Origin: GCA-2705995 sp965661625
GTDB taxonomy: Bacteria > Bacteroidota > Bacteroidia > Flavobacteriales_G > Salibacteraceae
NCBI GenBank assembly: GCA_965661625.1
Contig: CBFIEM010000002.1
Location: forward strand, 1-64,000
Reading direction: 5' to 3'
DNA length: 64,000 nucleotides
This document shows, one piece after another, positions 52,854 through 61,408 of this stretch; position 1 is the stretch's first letter, and each line of letters begins with the position of its first letter. The position numbers and the translations under genes were made by a program. The notes beneath the pieces are model-generated. The model saw only the letters and a program-made list of their open reading frames with translations, searched no databases and was not told where the DNA came from.

Positions 52854-53895
52854 AATGAATGATTTGCTCATTAAACTCGTTAGAGTCGTTACCGTGAAAG
52901 GCAACTTCAATTGGAATGTAATAAATGGGGAGTAACTTTAACAAAGGTTCAGCGTCTGGATGTTGCAATCGCATTGCGTCTTTTTCTGTTGTTAAAATTA
53001 TTTTTTGGACTCCGCTTGCAGTTTTAAACGTCTGCTCAATTTTTGTAAGGTCGTCATCAGAATAATCATGGTGATCTCCAAACTCCAAATGTTCTATGAT
53101 AAAGTCATAATGGTTTAAGTATTCCAGCAGCCTTCCTGAATGCGCAATACCAGTCACCAATATGATATGATCAATATTTGATAGCAGTGGGGTTGTGAGC
53201 TCTCCTGGAAATACAGGCTCTATTGCACCGTATTTGAAATAACTGAAATAAACTTGCTGGTAAGACTTTGGGGATAAACGATCTTTTATCGCCCTCCGGT
53301 CTAAAGGAGAGAAAACCTCAGGACTTTTGGTGACAATAATAATGTCAGCACGTCTCATTCCTGATTTTGGCTCACGTAGGTTTCCTACAGGTAATATGAA
53401 ATCATCGATAAACAGGTTGCTGTATTCTGTAAGAAGAATTGCAATACCAGGGTGAATAGGGCGATGCTGAAAGGCGTCATCAAGTAAAACCACATCTAGA
53501 TTGGCAACTGACTCCATTAAAGTTTGAATGCCCAAAGCTCTTTCTGCTTCTACTGCTATAGGTACTTCTGGGAATTTCTGCTTGAATTGTCTTGGCTCAT
53601 CTCCTATTTCCTCATGAGATGAGCCTAATGTAGCTAACTGATAACCCCTTGATTTTCTGCCATAACCTCTGCTAAGTGTAGCGATATTAAACTCGTCTTT
53701 TAGGAGCCGAATTAAGTATTCTGTATGAGGGGTTTTACCAGTGCCACCTGTTGTGAGGTTTCCTATTGTGATGGTCGAAATTGCAGGAAACTCATGTGAT
53801 TTGAGCAATTTACTATCATAAAGTAGGTTTCGTAGCCATACACCAACGCCATAAAGTGCGGCCAAAGGAGCTAGCAAAAGGCGTAAAGGATTCAT
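52813..53895 (-). CDS. lpxK: Tetraacyldisaccharide 4'-kinase LpxK
   Basis: A 360-residue inner-membrane kinase that phosphorylates the lipid A precursor at position 4'. An N-terminal membrane helix (LRLLLAPLAALYGVGVWLRN) precedes the P-loop ITIGNLTTGGTGKTPHTEYL and SRGYGRKSRGY; DDAFQHRPIHP and LPVGNLREPKSGMRRADIIIVTK follow. It starts right after a -7 box (5 nt) and is first in lpxK-PNP-gatB-tlpA. Confidence 0.95.
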   Translation of the reverse strand: MNPLRLLLAPLAALYGVGVWLRNLLYDSKLLKSHEFPAISTITIGNLTTGGTGKTPHTEYLIRLLKDEFNIATLSRGYGRKSRGYQLATLGSSHEEIGDEPRQFKQKFPEVPIAVEAERALGIQTLMESVANLDVVLLDDAFQHRPIHPGIAILLTEYSNLFIDDFILPVGNLREPKSGMRRADIIIVTKSPEVFSPLDRRAIKDRLSPKSYQQVYFSYFKYGAIEPVFPGELTTPLLSNIDHIILVTGIAHSGRLLEYLNHYDFIIEHLEFGDHHDYSDDDLTKIEQTFKTASGVQKIILTTEKDAMRLQHPDAEPLLKLLPIYYIPIEVAFHGNDSNEFNEQIIHYVRRNKVNSQFHS

Positions 53896-53900
53896 AGTGG

Positions 53901-53908
53901 CAAAGGTA
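53901..53908 (-). promoter_or_regulatory. Putative -7 box of lpxK
   Basis: TACCTTTG on the minus strand, 5 nt before the ATG at 53895. The start of transcription would fall at or next to the start codon. No TTG at -33. Confidence 0.45.
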
Positions 53909-53975
53909 GTCTATATGTTAGTATTGTGAGAGCTTCGTTAAATTGAAATACCTTCGTTTTAGAACTTGACAGGTT

Positions 53976-55070
53976 ATGAAAATTCAAGACATACTAAAAG
54001 AGCTCGAATGCTTAGCCCCTAAAGCATTGCAGGAAAGCTATGATAATGCGCGTTTAATAGTTGGGGATGAAGCTGCAGCGTGTAAAGGAGTGCTAGTCTC
54101 TATAGACTGCACAGAAGTGATTGTAGATGAAGCAATTCGGAAAGGAGCTAACTTGATTGTTTCGCACCATCCCATTGTCTTCTCTGGATTGAAGTCCCTT
54201 ACAGGGAAAAACTACATAGAGCGGACACTTATTAAAGCGATTAAAGCGGATATTGCCATTTATGCGATTCATACAAACTTAGATAACGTACTGAGCGGAG
54301 TGAATGCTAAGATTAGTGATAAATTAGGCCTAATTAACAGGCGTATCTTAGCTCCAAAATCAGGTCTTTTAAAGAAACTCACTGTGTATGTTCCGATTAG
54401 CTTTAAAGCGGAATTACTCAAAGCGCTTTTCCAAGCTGGTGCAGGTAGTATAGGAGACTACGATGAGTGCAGTTTTTCAGTTACAGGTGAAGGGACTTTC
54501 CGCCCTGGGCTTAACTCAAGCCCATTTGTAGGAAAACAAGGGGAGCGACACATGGAACCTGAAGAACGTGTTGAGGTTATTTTGCCAGCACACGCTGAAA
54601 TTGAGGTCATGCAAGCGATGCGCAAATCACATCCTTATGAAGAAATTGCTTTCGATTTAATAAAACTTGAAAACTCATGGTCGGAAGTTGGTTCAGGGAT
54701 GATTGGTGAATTACCAGAGCCAGAGCCAACAATGGAGTTCCTTAAATCCTTGAAAACACGATTAAATACATCATGCGTTCGGTTTACCAAACCAAACCAA
54801 GATAAGGTGTTGAAAGTGGCGTTATGTGGCGGTTCAGGGAGTTTTTTAATTGATCATGCAATAAGCAATGAAGCTGATGTTTTTATCACTGGTGATATGA
54901 AATACCATCAGTTTTTTGACGCAGATGAAAAGCTAGTAATAGCAGATGTCGGACATTATGAGAGTGAGCAGTTTACGATTGAGTTAATAGCTGAAACGCT
55001 TGAGGAAAAATTTCCTACATTTGCAGTCCATTTGACGAAGGAAAATACGAATCCAATTAACTATTTATAA
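53976..55070 (+). CDS. Nif3/DUF34 dinuclear metal protein
   Basis: A 364-residue member of the Nif3-like family (YbgI/YqfO), proposed GTP cyclohydrolase-like or metal-insertase proteins of uncertain function. Metal ligands: LIVSHHPIVFSGLK (H64, H65), YAIHTNLDNV and the C-terminal ADVGHYESEQF. The usual WDNxGL motif reads YDNARL. An inserted ~100-residue PII-like domain (LLKKLTVYVPISFKAELLKALFQAGAGSIGDYDECSF) makes it the long YqfO type. It is divergent from lpxK; TACCTTCG at 53949 is one mismatch from a -7 box. 6 bp before the next gene. Confidence 0.92.
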   Translation: MKIQDILKELECLAPKALQESYDNARLIVGDEAAACKGVLVSIDCTEVIVDEAIRKGANLIVSHHPIVFSGLKSLTGKNYIERTLIKAIKADIAIYAIHTNLDNVLSGVNAKISDKLGLINRRILAPKSGLLKKLTVYVPISFKAELLKALFQAGAGSIGDYDECSFSVTGEGTFRPGLNSSPFVGKQGERHMEPEERVEVILPAHAEIEVMQAMRKSHPYEEIAFDLIKLENSWSEVGSGMIGELPEPEPTMEFLKSLKTRLNTSCVRFTKPNQDKVLKVALCGGSGSFLIDHAISNEADVFITGDMKYHQFFDADEKLVIADVGHYESEQFTIELIAETLEEKFPTFAVHLTKENTNPINYL

Positions 55071-55076
55071 GGCACT

Positions 55077-55865
55077 ATGGCTAAGAAAGCTGCTGCAAAG
55101 GATCCGAAAATGATGAATGTTGAAGACAAGCTAAGAGCTCTATACCGTCTGCAACTCATCGATTCAGAAATTGATAAACTGCGTTTAGTACGCGGTGAGC
55201 TCCCATTACAAGTTCAAGACCTTGAAGATGAAATTGAAGGACTGAACACGCGTTTAGAGAAAATGCAAGATGATGTGGAGGACCTGAATAGTGAAATTTC
55301 AGGTAAGAAAATTCTGATCAAAGAATGTGAAGCTTCTATAACAAAGTATAAGGAGCAGCAAGAAAACGTGCGAAATAATCGTGAGTTTGATTCGCTAACA
55401 AAAGAGATAGAGTTCCAAACCCTAGAAATAGAACTTGCTGAAAAGCGCATCAAAGAGTTCCGTGCTAAAATAGCTGCAAAGGAAGAAGTTATTGAAGCCG
55501 CAAAAGCAGATCTTGATGATCGCAAAAAGGATTTAGAGCACAAACAGGGTGAACTTGATTCAATTATTTCTGAGACCCAGAAAGATGAAGAGAAGTTAGT
55601 TAAAGCATCAGGTGAAGCTGAGAAATTAATAGAACAACGTTTATTGGATGCATACAAACGCATTCGCAATAAAGTAAAAAATGGGTTAGCTGTTGTTCCG
55701 GTGGAACGTGATTCAGCCGGAGGATCTTTTATTAAGATTCCACCCCAGCGTATTCTTGATATTTCTGCACGTAAAAAGCTTATTGTTGATGAACATAGCG
55801 GAAGGATTCTAGTTGATCAAGAGCTTGCTGCCGAGGAAGCGGAGAAAATAGCTGCGTTGAAATAA
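55077..55865 (+). CDS. Coiled-coil protein of the C4-type zinc-ribbon family, cysteines lost
   Basis: A 262-residue protein: a long antiparallel coiled coil (~15-200, very rich in Glu and Lys) and a C-terminal ~50-residue domain. The sequence around it, PVERDSAGGSFIKIPPQRILDISARKK and DEHSGRILVD, is that of the zf-RING_7/CT398-like family, in which two CxxC-type pairs bind zinc. Here the four ligand places are A214, S217, D238 and S241; the only Cys in the protein is C84 in the coil. So the fold seems kept without zinc. In this family the protein is often next to a Nif3-like gene, as here, and the two probably act together; the function is unknown. Confidence 0.88.
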   Translation: MAKKAAAKDPKMMNVEDKLRALYRLQLIDSEIDKLRLVRGELPLQVQDLEDEIEGLNTRLEKMQDDVEDLNSEISGKKILIKECEASITKYKEQQENVRNNREFDSLTKEIEFQTLEIELAEKRIKEFRAKIAAKEEVIEAAKADLDDRKKDLEHKQGELDSIISETQKDEEKLVKASGEAEKLIEQRLLDAYKRIRNKVKNGLAVVPVERDSAGGSFIKIPPQRILDISARKKLIVDEHSGRILVDQELAAEEAEKIAALK

Positions 55866-55882
55866 TCACATTGTATTAACTG

Positions 55883-55920
55883 AAAAAAGGCCATCCGTTT
55901 GGATGGCCTTTTTTTTTTAC
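55883..55920. terminator. Bidirectional intrinsic terminator
   Basis: A 14-bp stem (55883-55896 with 55901-55914, core GGCCATCC) and GTTT loop, T-tract on the plus strand to 55918 and A-tract before the stem that gives a T-tract on the minus strand. It separates the convergent zinc-ribbon-like gene and the FadL-like gene. Confidence 0.85.
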
Positions 55921-55931
55921 GCAGTTTTTTT

Positions 55932-57401
55932 TTAGAACCCACGAATACCTACACTTAGCATAACTGTTGTGTTGGTTAGACTAACGGATGATGGCGAAAT
56001 GAACCTAGCGTCGTATAGCCAATCCTGTTGGTCATAACGTTGATGGGCTGCAGCTAAGTCCACGTAGAACTTATCCGTTCGATAACCTAGACCTAACGAA
56101 TAGGTATGTTGTGCTGTCAATAAATCATCAAAATTACCTTGGTAAGGTGAAGACTGCCACCTGAATCCACCCCTAATGCTAAGTGGCCCAATGCGATATT
56201 CGCCGCCGAGAGCAGCGAGGTGACCAGCTGAAAGTGAATTTTTGACCAAAACATTTGATTCTGACAAATCAACGCCTTCCTTTCCGCTGAAGTTACTACT
56301 TCTGTAATCAGTAAAGTGGTACTCTCCTGATACTAAGCCTCGCTTGCCCAATATATATGCGCCGCTGAGTTGAATGTTCCACGGTGTGCGAAATGAATAG
56401 GTATTGTCATATTCTAATGAAGCTTGCTCATATGTGGCGCCATTTCTAAAATCAGAAGACATAGAATGTTGGAATCGTTCGTTAACCGTATACCACGTTG
56501 GAGAATGAATAGCCAAGCCAACACGCGCCATATCATTTACGCGATAAACCATTCCAATTTTCATATCTACTCCACTTCCAGAGCTAGTCAACTTTTCATT
56601 AAAGGTAAGTTGGTTGAGCGTATCAGGTGAAGGGTATGACTCATTGAATATTGATTCTTGATTATATTCATAAGTATGAAGAGCGATACCACCACCTAAA
56701 AAGAATCGGTTATTATAGTTTCCCGCGTATGATAAGGTGTATTGCCCACTATTACCTGAACTTTCTACTACCTTTTTTTGAGTCGCGTTGTAGCTGTCGA
56801 GGTTTACATAGTAATCGTACGTGTTTTGATTAACTTGAAACGTGTCAATCAGGAAAGTCTGCCAAGCGAGGTAATAATCTAAGTCGTATGCTAAATCATT
56901 TTCTAACTCGTCTACTGTTAGTCCTTGCTGTTGAATACCGTACAAGTAACCGTCCAGTAACGAACTACTATTGTTTTCGCCTTGAAATGTTCTAGATTGA
57001 TTGAAGTCCCCAGTTCTGCTGTACCCAATGTTCCAAGTCGTGCTTAACCAACCAGAAATGTTTTCACGACTGTTTACGCCTGTATAAGAAGCATTTTGAA
57101 ATGCAAAATTAGCGGCATTATCTGATATTTTTGATCCATTAAAATTGGTGTTACTGGAATGCAAATAAAGGGAAGGAGTCAGTGAAAACTCAGAACGCTT
57201 CATAAGTGCAAGGCCTCCTGGGTTTGTAGCGGAAACCGAGGGGTCTGCGCCTAGGGCTCCAAATGCGCCTCCCATGGACATAAATCGCGCTGTTCCTCCA
57301 AATGTATTATTTGATAGACGAATAGCATCTAGCTCACTTTGAGCTTGAATTATCCCGGTAATGAGGATGAGGATTCCTGTAAATAGTGTTTTAGTATTCA
57401 T
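55932..57401 (-). CDS. FadL/OmpP1-like outer-membrane transporter
   Basis: A 489-residue outer-membrane barrel of the FadL/TodX type, for uptake of hydrophobic compounds. Signal peptide to ~20 (IIQAQ). The N-terminal hatch region has ARFMSMGGAFGALGADPSVSATNPGGLAL, the family landmark (GGA ... ATNPAGLA). The barrel strands follow, with a DYRSSNFSG segment near the C-terminal part, ending SVGIRGF with terminal Phe. It is the second gene after a lipoprotein (4-bp gap) and ends at the bidirectional terminator. Confidence 0.88.
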   Translation of the reverse strand: MNTKTLFTGILILITGIIQAQSELDAIRLSNNTFGGTARFMSMGGAFGALGADPSVSATNPGGLALMKRSEFSLTPSLYLHSSNTNFNGSKISDNAANFAFQNASYTGVNSRENISGWLSTTWNIGYSRTGDFNQSRTFQGENNSSSLLDGYLYGIQQQGLTVDELENDLAYDLDYYLAWQTFLIDTFQVNQNTYDYYVNLDSYNATQKKVVESSGNSGQYTLSYAGNYNNRFFLGGGIALHTYEYNQESIFNESYPSPDTLNQLTFNEKLTSSGSGVDMKIGMVYRVNDMARVGLAIHSPTWYTVNERFQHSMSSDFRNGATYEQASLEYDNTYSFRTPWNIQLSGAYILGKRGLVSGEYHFTDYRSSNFSGKEGVDLSESNVLVKNSLSAGHLAALGGEYRIGPLSIRGGFRWQSSPYQGNFDDLLTAQHTYSLGLGYRTDKFYVDLAAAHQRYDQQDWLYDARFISPSSVSLTNTTVMLSVGIRGF

Positions 57402-57404
57402 AGT

Positions 57405-58667
57405 TTATCTCCTTCCTCTTGAACTAGAGCTGCGAGATGATCCACCGCTTCGTGGACTTGAGCTCCTTGAGTTATTACTGGGTGACCGCTGGATAGATTG
57501 AAAAGGTTCAGTTGTAGTTCGTGATGGCTGAGACCTAGCTGGTCGAGTTGGTCTCGATGAATTATTCCGGTTCACATTGCGCTGTGGTTTACTGTAGTTT
57601 TTCACAGCCGATCCTTCTGAGTTGGTAGAAGTTTGGTTTTGAGTTCTATTACGCGTTTGACTGCGTGCACTTGGACGGGTAGTTGAACGCGTATAATTCC
57701 TCTGTGAGGATGACCTTAAGTTTTGCTTAGGGCGTTGAACATTACTTTTTACTTCTGGTCTTGAACTGGTAGTTCGTTCTTCGCTTCGTCCTGAAAACAT
57801 TGGTCGAGAAAGTCGTTCTCCAGAATTAAGGGTTGAGTTACGTATAATGCCCCCCCTTGGATTAGTTCCAGTTGCTCCATTAGAATTTGCACGTTTTCCA
57901 CTTGATGCATCAGGCGACGCTATACCTGAACGTGTGTTTCGTGAATAATTCCTTGGACGAATAGCTTGGGCTGAAGAAGCTCCTGATGAAGAGCCTCCGC
58001 TCCTACCGCGATTTGATGCTGTTCCGTTATCGGTTGGCATGTTGTAGCCCCCTGCATAATAAGGCCGAGTATTGAAGGCTTGGTAATTGACTCCGTAGTA
58101 TGGATTTCCGTACCAATTATTGTATCCAAATGTAGGTCCGAAAAAAGGGTTATACGGCCATGGTTCTATCTGGTTTCCGTAGCGCCAGCTCCACGAATTG
58201 GAAGAGCCGTAATAAGGGTATCCCCAACCCGAAGAAATTGAAAATGAGTTGTTCCATCCAGGGTTTCCAAAACAGTTGTTTCCATAAGGCGTTCCCCATC
58301 CATTACCACTGTAGCCGTATGGTGATGCAAGCGGGTCGTAGTAATTATACTGATCGTATGTGGGTACCATCGGATTATGAAAGTTCCGGATTCTTGTGGT
58401 ATAGCTGCTATCCCAGTATTGGTACTCCTGATTAGCAGGGAAACCCTGTGTTCTTCCAGAATTAGGAGTTGCTTCGGGAGGAGTATAGGACTCTTCAACT
58501 GTTGAGTTGTCAGTTGTTGTTGGAATTGGTTTTAAATAGTCATTTGAGGCAAAGTAGACATCATCCGTCTCATACCTTCCGCTTTGAAGCTCTTCCTGCA
58601 AGCCGCAGCCAAATAGAAGTGCCGATAAAACCATCGTTGAAATTAGGGGTAATGTTTTTCGTATCAT
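57405..58667 (-). CDS. Low-complexity Asn/Tyr- and Arg/Ser-rich lipoprotein
   Basis: A 420-residue predicted lipoprotein. Lipobox LLFGC (Cys ~21). A short acidic segment (RYETDDVYFASNDYLKP) is followed by ~130 residues rich in Tyr, Asn, Gly, Pro and Trp (~75-210), then ~200 residues rich in Arg, Ser, Thr, Asn and Gln (~215-420) with almost no hydrophobics, ending SRSSSSRGRR. The tail is strongly basic and surely disordered, so it could bind acidic polysaccharide or DNA; inference. I do not recognise a named family. It is co-transcribed with the FadL-like gene. A -7 box lies 4 nt before the ATG. Confidence 0.8.
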   Translation of the reverse strand: MIRKTLPLISTMVLSALLFGCGLQEELQSGRYETDDVYFASNDYLKPIPTTTDNSTVEESYTPPEATPNSGRTQGFPANQEYQYWDSSYTTRIRNFHNPMVPTYDQYNYYDPLASPYGYSGNGWGTPYGNNCFGNPGWNNSFSISSGWGYPYYGSSNSWSWRYGNQIEPWPYNPFFGPTFGYNNWYGNPYYGVNYQAFNTRPYYAGGYNMPTDNGTASNRGRSGGSSSGASSAQAIRPRNYSRNTRSGIASPDASSGKRANSNGATGTNPRGGIIRNSTLNSGERLSRPMFSGRSEERTTSSRPEVKSNVQRPKQNLRSSSQRNYTRSTTRPSARSQTRNRTQNQTSTNSEGSAVKNYSKPQRNVNRNNSSRPTRPARSQPSRTTTEPFQSIQRSPSNNSRSSSPRSGGSSRSSSSRGRR

Positions 58668-58671
58668 ACAC

Positions 58672-58679
58672 CAAATTTA
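58672..58679 (-). promoter_or_regulatory. Putative -7 box of the low-complexity lipoprotein gene
   Basis: TAAATTTG on the minus strand, exact TAnnTTTG, then GTGT and the ATG at 58667. No -33 TTG. Confidence 0.35.
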
Positions 58680-58813
58680 ACAATAAACATGCCGAAACCA
58701 GAAGTCGAGGTTTATGAGGTTATGAACGAATAGAGAAATTACAAAAATTATGACTTCTGATAATTGACAACGATTCCTGGTTAAATAGCACTTAAAAACT
58801 GCGGCTATAACGT

Positions 58814-58821
58814 TACATTTG
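58814..58821 (+). promoter_or_regulatory. Putative -7 box of proS
   Basis: TACATTTG, exact TAnnTTTG, 28 nt before the proS ATG. No TTG at the -33 distance. Confidence 0.4.
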
Positions 58822-58849
58822 TTATTCATAAAATTTCAAAGCAAGCTCA

Positions 58850-60325
58850 ATGGCAAAGGATTTTACATCGCGGGATGCAGACTATTCGAAGTGGTATAAC
58901 GAATTGGTTGTAAAGGCGGATTTAGCAGAGAACTCAGATGTGCGTGGATGTATGGTGATAAAACCTTACGGTTACGCTATTTGGGAAGCTATGCAGCGCA
59001 GGTTAGATGATATGTTTAAAGAGACAGGGCATGAAAATGCATATTTCCCGCTTTTTATTCCAAAGTCGTACTTGAGCAAAGAGGCTGATCACGTTGAGGG
59101 CTTTGCAAAAGAATGTGCGGTTGTTACCCATTACCGCCTAAAAAATGATCCAGATGGAGCTGGTGTTATTGTAGATCCAGATGCTAAGCTTGAGGAAGAG
59201 CTTATTGTTCGACCAACTTCTGAAACGATTATTTGGAATACATATAAGAATTGGATTCAATCGTACAGGGATCTACCAGTAAAAGTTAACCAGTGGGCAA
59301 ATGTTGTAAGGTGGGAGATGAGAACGCGCTTGTTTTTAAGAACGGCTGAGTTTCTTTGGCAAGAAGGACATACTGCTCATGCCACTAAAGCAGAAGCAAT
59401 TGAGGAGGCTGAGTTAATGTTAGATGTTTACGCTGATTTTGCAGAAGAGTACATGGCAATGCCCGTTCTAAAAGGAATTAAAACGGCAAGCGAGCGTTTT
59501 GCAGGTGCACTGGAAACGTACTGCATAGAGTCACTAATGCAAGATGGAAAAGCTTTGCAAGCAGGAACGTCACATTTCTTAGGACAAAACTTTGCAAAAG
59601 CTTTTGATGTAAAGTATGCATCTAAAGAAGGAAAGCAAGAATATGTTTGGGCAACATCCTGGGGGGTTTCAACCCGTTTAATGGGTGGCTTAGTGATGAC
59701 CCATTCAGATGATAATGGCTTGGTACTGCCTCCAAAATTAGCCCCAATTCAAGTTGCTATAATTCCAATCTATAAAGGCGAAGAACAGTTTAACCAAGTT
59801 TCAGAAAAAGCAGAAGAAATAAAGGTTAAACTCAAGGCAAAAGGAATTTCTGTGAAGTTTGACAATCGGGATACACATAAGCCGGGTTGGAAATTTGCAG
59901 CGTATGAATTTAAAGGAGTTCCGGTGCGAATTGCCATTGGACCTCGTGATTTAGAAAAGGGTCAGGTAGAAGTTGCAAGGCGCGATACACTTGAGAAAAG
60001 CGCTATGCCAATAGGTGAAGTTGCAGATTCCATTGAACGCTTATTGGTAGATATTCAGAGCAATCTATATGATCGAGCTAAACAGCGATTAGATGACCAT
60101 ATTACTCCTGTTGACACCTGGGCTGAGTTTGTTGATGTGCTAAATGGTAAAGGTGGGTTTGTTAGCGCCCATTGGGATGGTACGGTAGAAACTGAACAGC
60201 GCATAAAAGAAGAAACGAAGGCCACGATACGCTGCATACCCTTAGGTAATGCAGAGGAAGCAGGCGTGTGTATAAAGACTGGAGCACCATCGAGGCAACG
60301 GGTTTTATTTGCTAAAGCTTATTAA
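58850..60325 (+). CDS. proS: Prolyl-tRNA synthetase, archaeal/eukaryotic type
   Basis: A 491-residue class II synthetase. ADYSKWYNELVVKADLAENS and DVRGCMVIKPYGYAIWE are the N-terminal marks of the archaeal type (ProS3). Class II motif 2 is WANVVRWEMRTRLFLRTAEFLWQEGHTAH (fragment: RTRLFLRT). It lacks the ~180-residue INS editing domain of the usual bacterial ProRS, so hydrolysis of Ala-tRNA(Pro) would need a separate protein. The C-terminal extension ends in Tyr (FAKAY), as in archaeal-type enzymes. 3 bp before the next gene. Confidence 0.96.
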   Translation: MAKDFTSRDADYSKWYNELVVKADLAENSDVRGCMVIKPYGYAIWEAMQRRLDDMFKETGHENAYFPLFIPKSYLSKEADHVEGFAKECAVVTHYRLKNDPDGAGVIVDPDAKLEEELIVRPTSETIIWNTYKNWIQSYRDLPVKVNQWANVVRWEMRTRLFLRTAEFLWQEGHTAHATKAEAIEEAELMLDVYADFAEEYMAMPVLKGIKTASERFAGALETYCIESLMQDGKALQAGTSHFLGQNFAKAFDVKYASKEGKQEYVWATSWGVSTRLMGGLVMTHSDDNGLVLPPKLAPIQVAIIPIYKGEEQFNQVSEKAEEIKVKLKAKGISVKFDNRDTHKPGWKFAAYEFKGVPVRIAIGPRDLEKGQVEVARRDTLEKSAMPIGEVADSIERLLVDIQSNLYDRAKQRLDDHITPVDTWAEFVDVLNGKGGFVSAHWDGTVETEQRIKEETKATIRCIPLGNAEEAGVCIKTGAPSRQRVLFAKAY

Positions 60326-60328
60326 ATC

Positions 60329-61039
60329 ATGACAGAGCAAGAAGAATCAATTTTTCAGCTGTTTAAAACTAAGTCGTCAACGAAGCAGGAAGTTTACAGA
60401 CAGGTTAAAACTGTTTTTGGCTGGTTACGCGGAATCCTAGATGAAATTTGTGAAGAATATGGTGCACGCATGGGGGAGCTAGATTCTGCTGTGGTAGTTG
60501 AGGCAAAAACAGATAGTGAGTTTGAGGCGCGAATAAAATTTGGTGGAGACGTGCTTATTTTTCACATGCATACGAACGTATTTTCTTTTGAAGGTGAGAG
60601 TTACGTCTGGAAGACCAGTTACGTGGAGGAAGACGATACGCGAGCTTTCTGTGGTGTGATTAACATCTATAATTTCTTAGCAGATAGCTTTAAGTACAAT
60701 CGTGAGAATGACCTTGGTTATTTGGTTTCGCGTCTTTTCATCAATAAGGAGAAGCACTATTTCTTGGAAGGTAAGGGAGATTTAGGACACCGTTATTCAA
60801 GCTTTTCGGAAGGCACAATTGATCGTGAAACTTTGAGGGATATGGTCGAAGCCAGCATATTGTACGCATTGAAATTCGATTTACTCTCCCCTCCGTATAA
60901 TAAAGTTCAGGTAGCATCTGTTTTTCAGATGCAAGCATTGGGTCAAAACCATAGACTCAAAACGGGTAAACGCCTTGGGTTTAAGTTTAATTGGGAGTCT
61001 GAAGGTGCCACTATGAGGAAAGGTGACTTAAAAGAATAG
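60329..61039 (+). CDS. Conserved hypothetical protein
   Basis: A 236-residue, probably cytosolic protein; no signal or membrane segment. N-terminal half helical (SIFQLFKTKSSTKQEVYRQV), then beta-rich (AKTDSEFEARIKFGGDVLIFHMHTNV fragment: FEARIKFGGD), with a cluster of aromatics (YVWKTSYVEED, FINKEKHYFLEGKGDLG). I do not recognise the family, though it reads like a Bacteroidota-conserved protein. It starts 3 bp after proS, so is co-transcribed and could be translationally coupled. No known partner; a translation link is only a guess from position. Confidence 0.75.
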   Translation: MTEQEESIFQLFKTKSSTKQEVYRQVKTVFGWLRGILDEICEEYGARMGELDSAVVVEAKTDSEFEARIKFGGDVLIFHMHTNVFSFEGESYVWKTSYVEEDDTRAFCGVINIYNFLADSFKYNRENDLGYLVSRLFINKEKHYFLEGKGDLGHRYSSFSEGTIDRETLRDMVEASILYALKFDLLSPPYNKVQVASVFQMQALGQNHRLKTGKRLGFKFNWESEGATMRKGDLKE

Positions 61040-61070
61040 CGAATAATTTAAAAAAAGACAGATTTCACTT

Positions 61071-61098
61071 TTGCGAAATTGAAAGATGATTATCTTTG
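61071..61098 (+). promoter_or_regulatory. Promoter of tRNA-Glu
   Basis: TTG (61071-61073, within TTTTG), 17 nt, TATCTTTG (61091-61098). The -7 box is exact; spacing is 2 nt short of the usual 19-21. About 20 nt before the tRNA. Confidence 0.5.
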
Positions 61099-61117
61099 CC
61101 GTCCATTTGAGACAAAT

Positions 61118-61189
61118 GGTCCGTTCGTCTAGGGGTTAGGACGTCACCCTTTCACGGTGGAGACACGGGTTCGATTCCCGTACGGACTA
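61118..61189 (+). tRNA. tRNA-Glu (anticodon UUC)
   Basis: A 72-nt cloverleaf. The acceptor stem is 61118-61124 with 61182-61188 (first pair G-U, six Watson-Crick). D arm GTCTAGGGGTTAGGAC, anticodon stem TCACC/GGTGG around the loop CTTTCAC with TTC at 61151-61153, T arm ACGGG-TTCGATT-CCCGT, discriminator A61189. CCA is not encoded. A terminator follows, so it is a single-gene unit. Confidence 0.95.
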
Positions 61190-61200
61190 CTTCAAATTGA

Positions 61201-61231
61201 ACCGCTTTAGTTTTCTAAAGTGGTTTTTTTT
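61201..61231 (+). terminator. Intrinsic terminator after tRNA-Glu
   Basis: A 10-bp stem ACCGCTTTAG/CTAAAGTGGT (one G-T pair) with a TTTT loop and eight T. Confidence 0.85.
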
Positions 61232-61408
61232 GTCCTACATTTTCAGCTTACCGAGAGTTGAGTCACATTTTCCAGTAGATACTATTTGATTGATCAATTC
61301 GCGCGAATTAAAATTGTGGCTGATTATCAAAATAATGAATACACGACTGAATTAGTCTCTTTGTTGTTCACTTGATTTTGGTACTTTAGGTCCAAATTAA
61401 GGAAACAC

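Noticed and set aside
57405..58300. Repetitive look of the lipoprotein gene as a DNA repeat array
   Set aside because: The bias is in amino-acid composition; no fixed-period DNA repeat is visible.
61190..61408. Possible gene or integration site downstream of tRNA-Glu
   Set aside because: No tRNA 3' end repeat, integrase or frame is seen; only a terminator and A/T-rich spacer.
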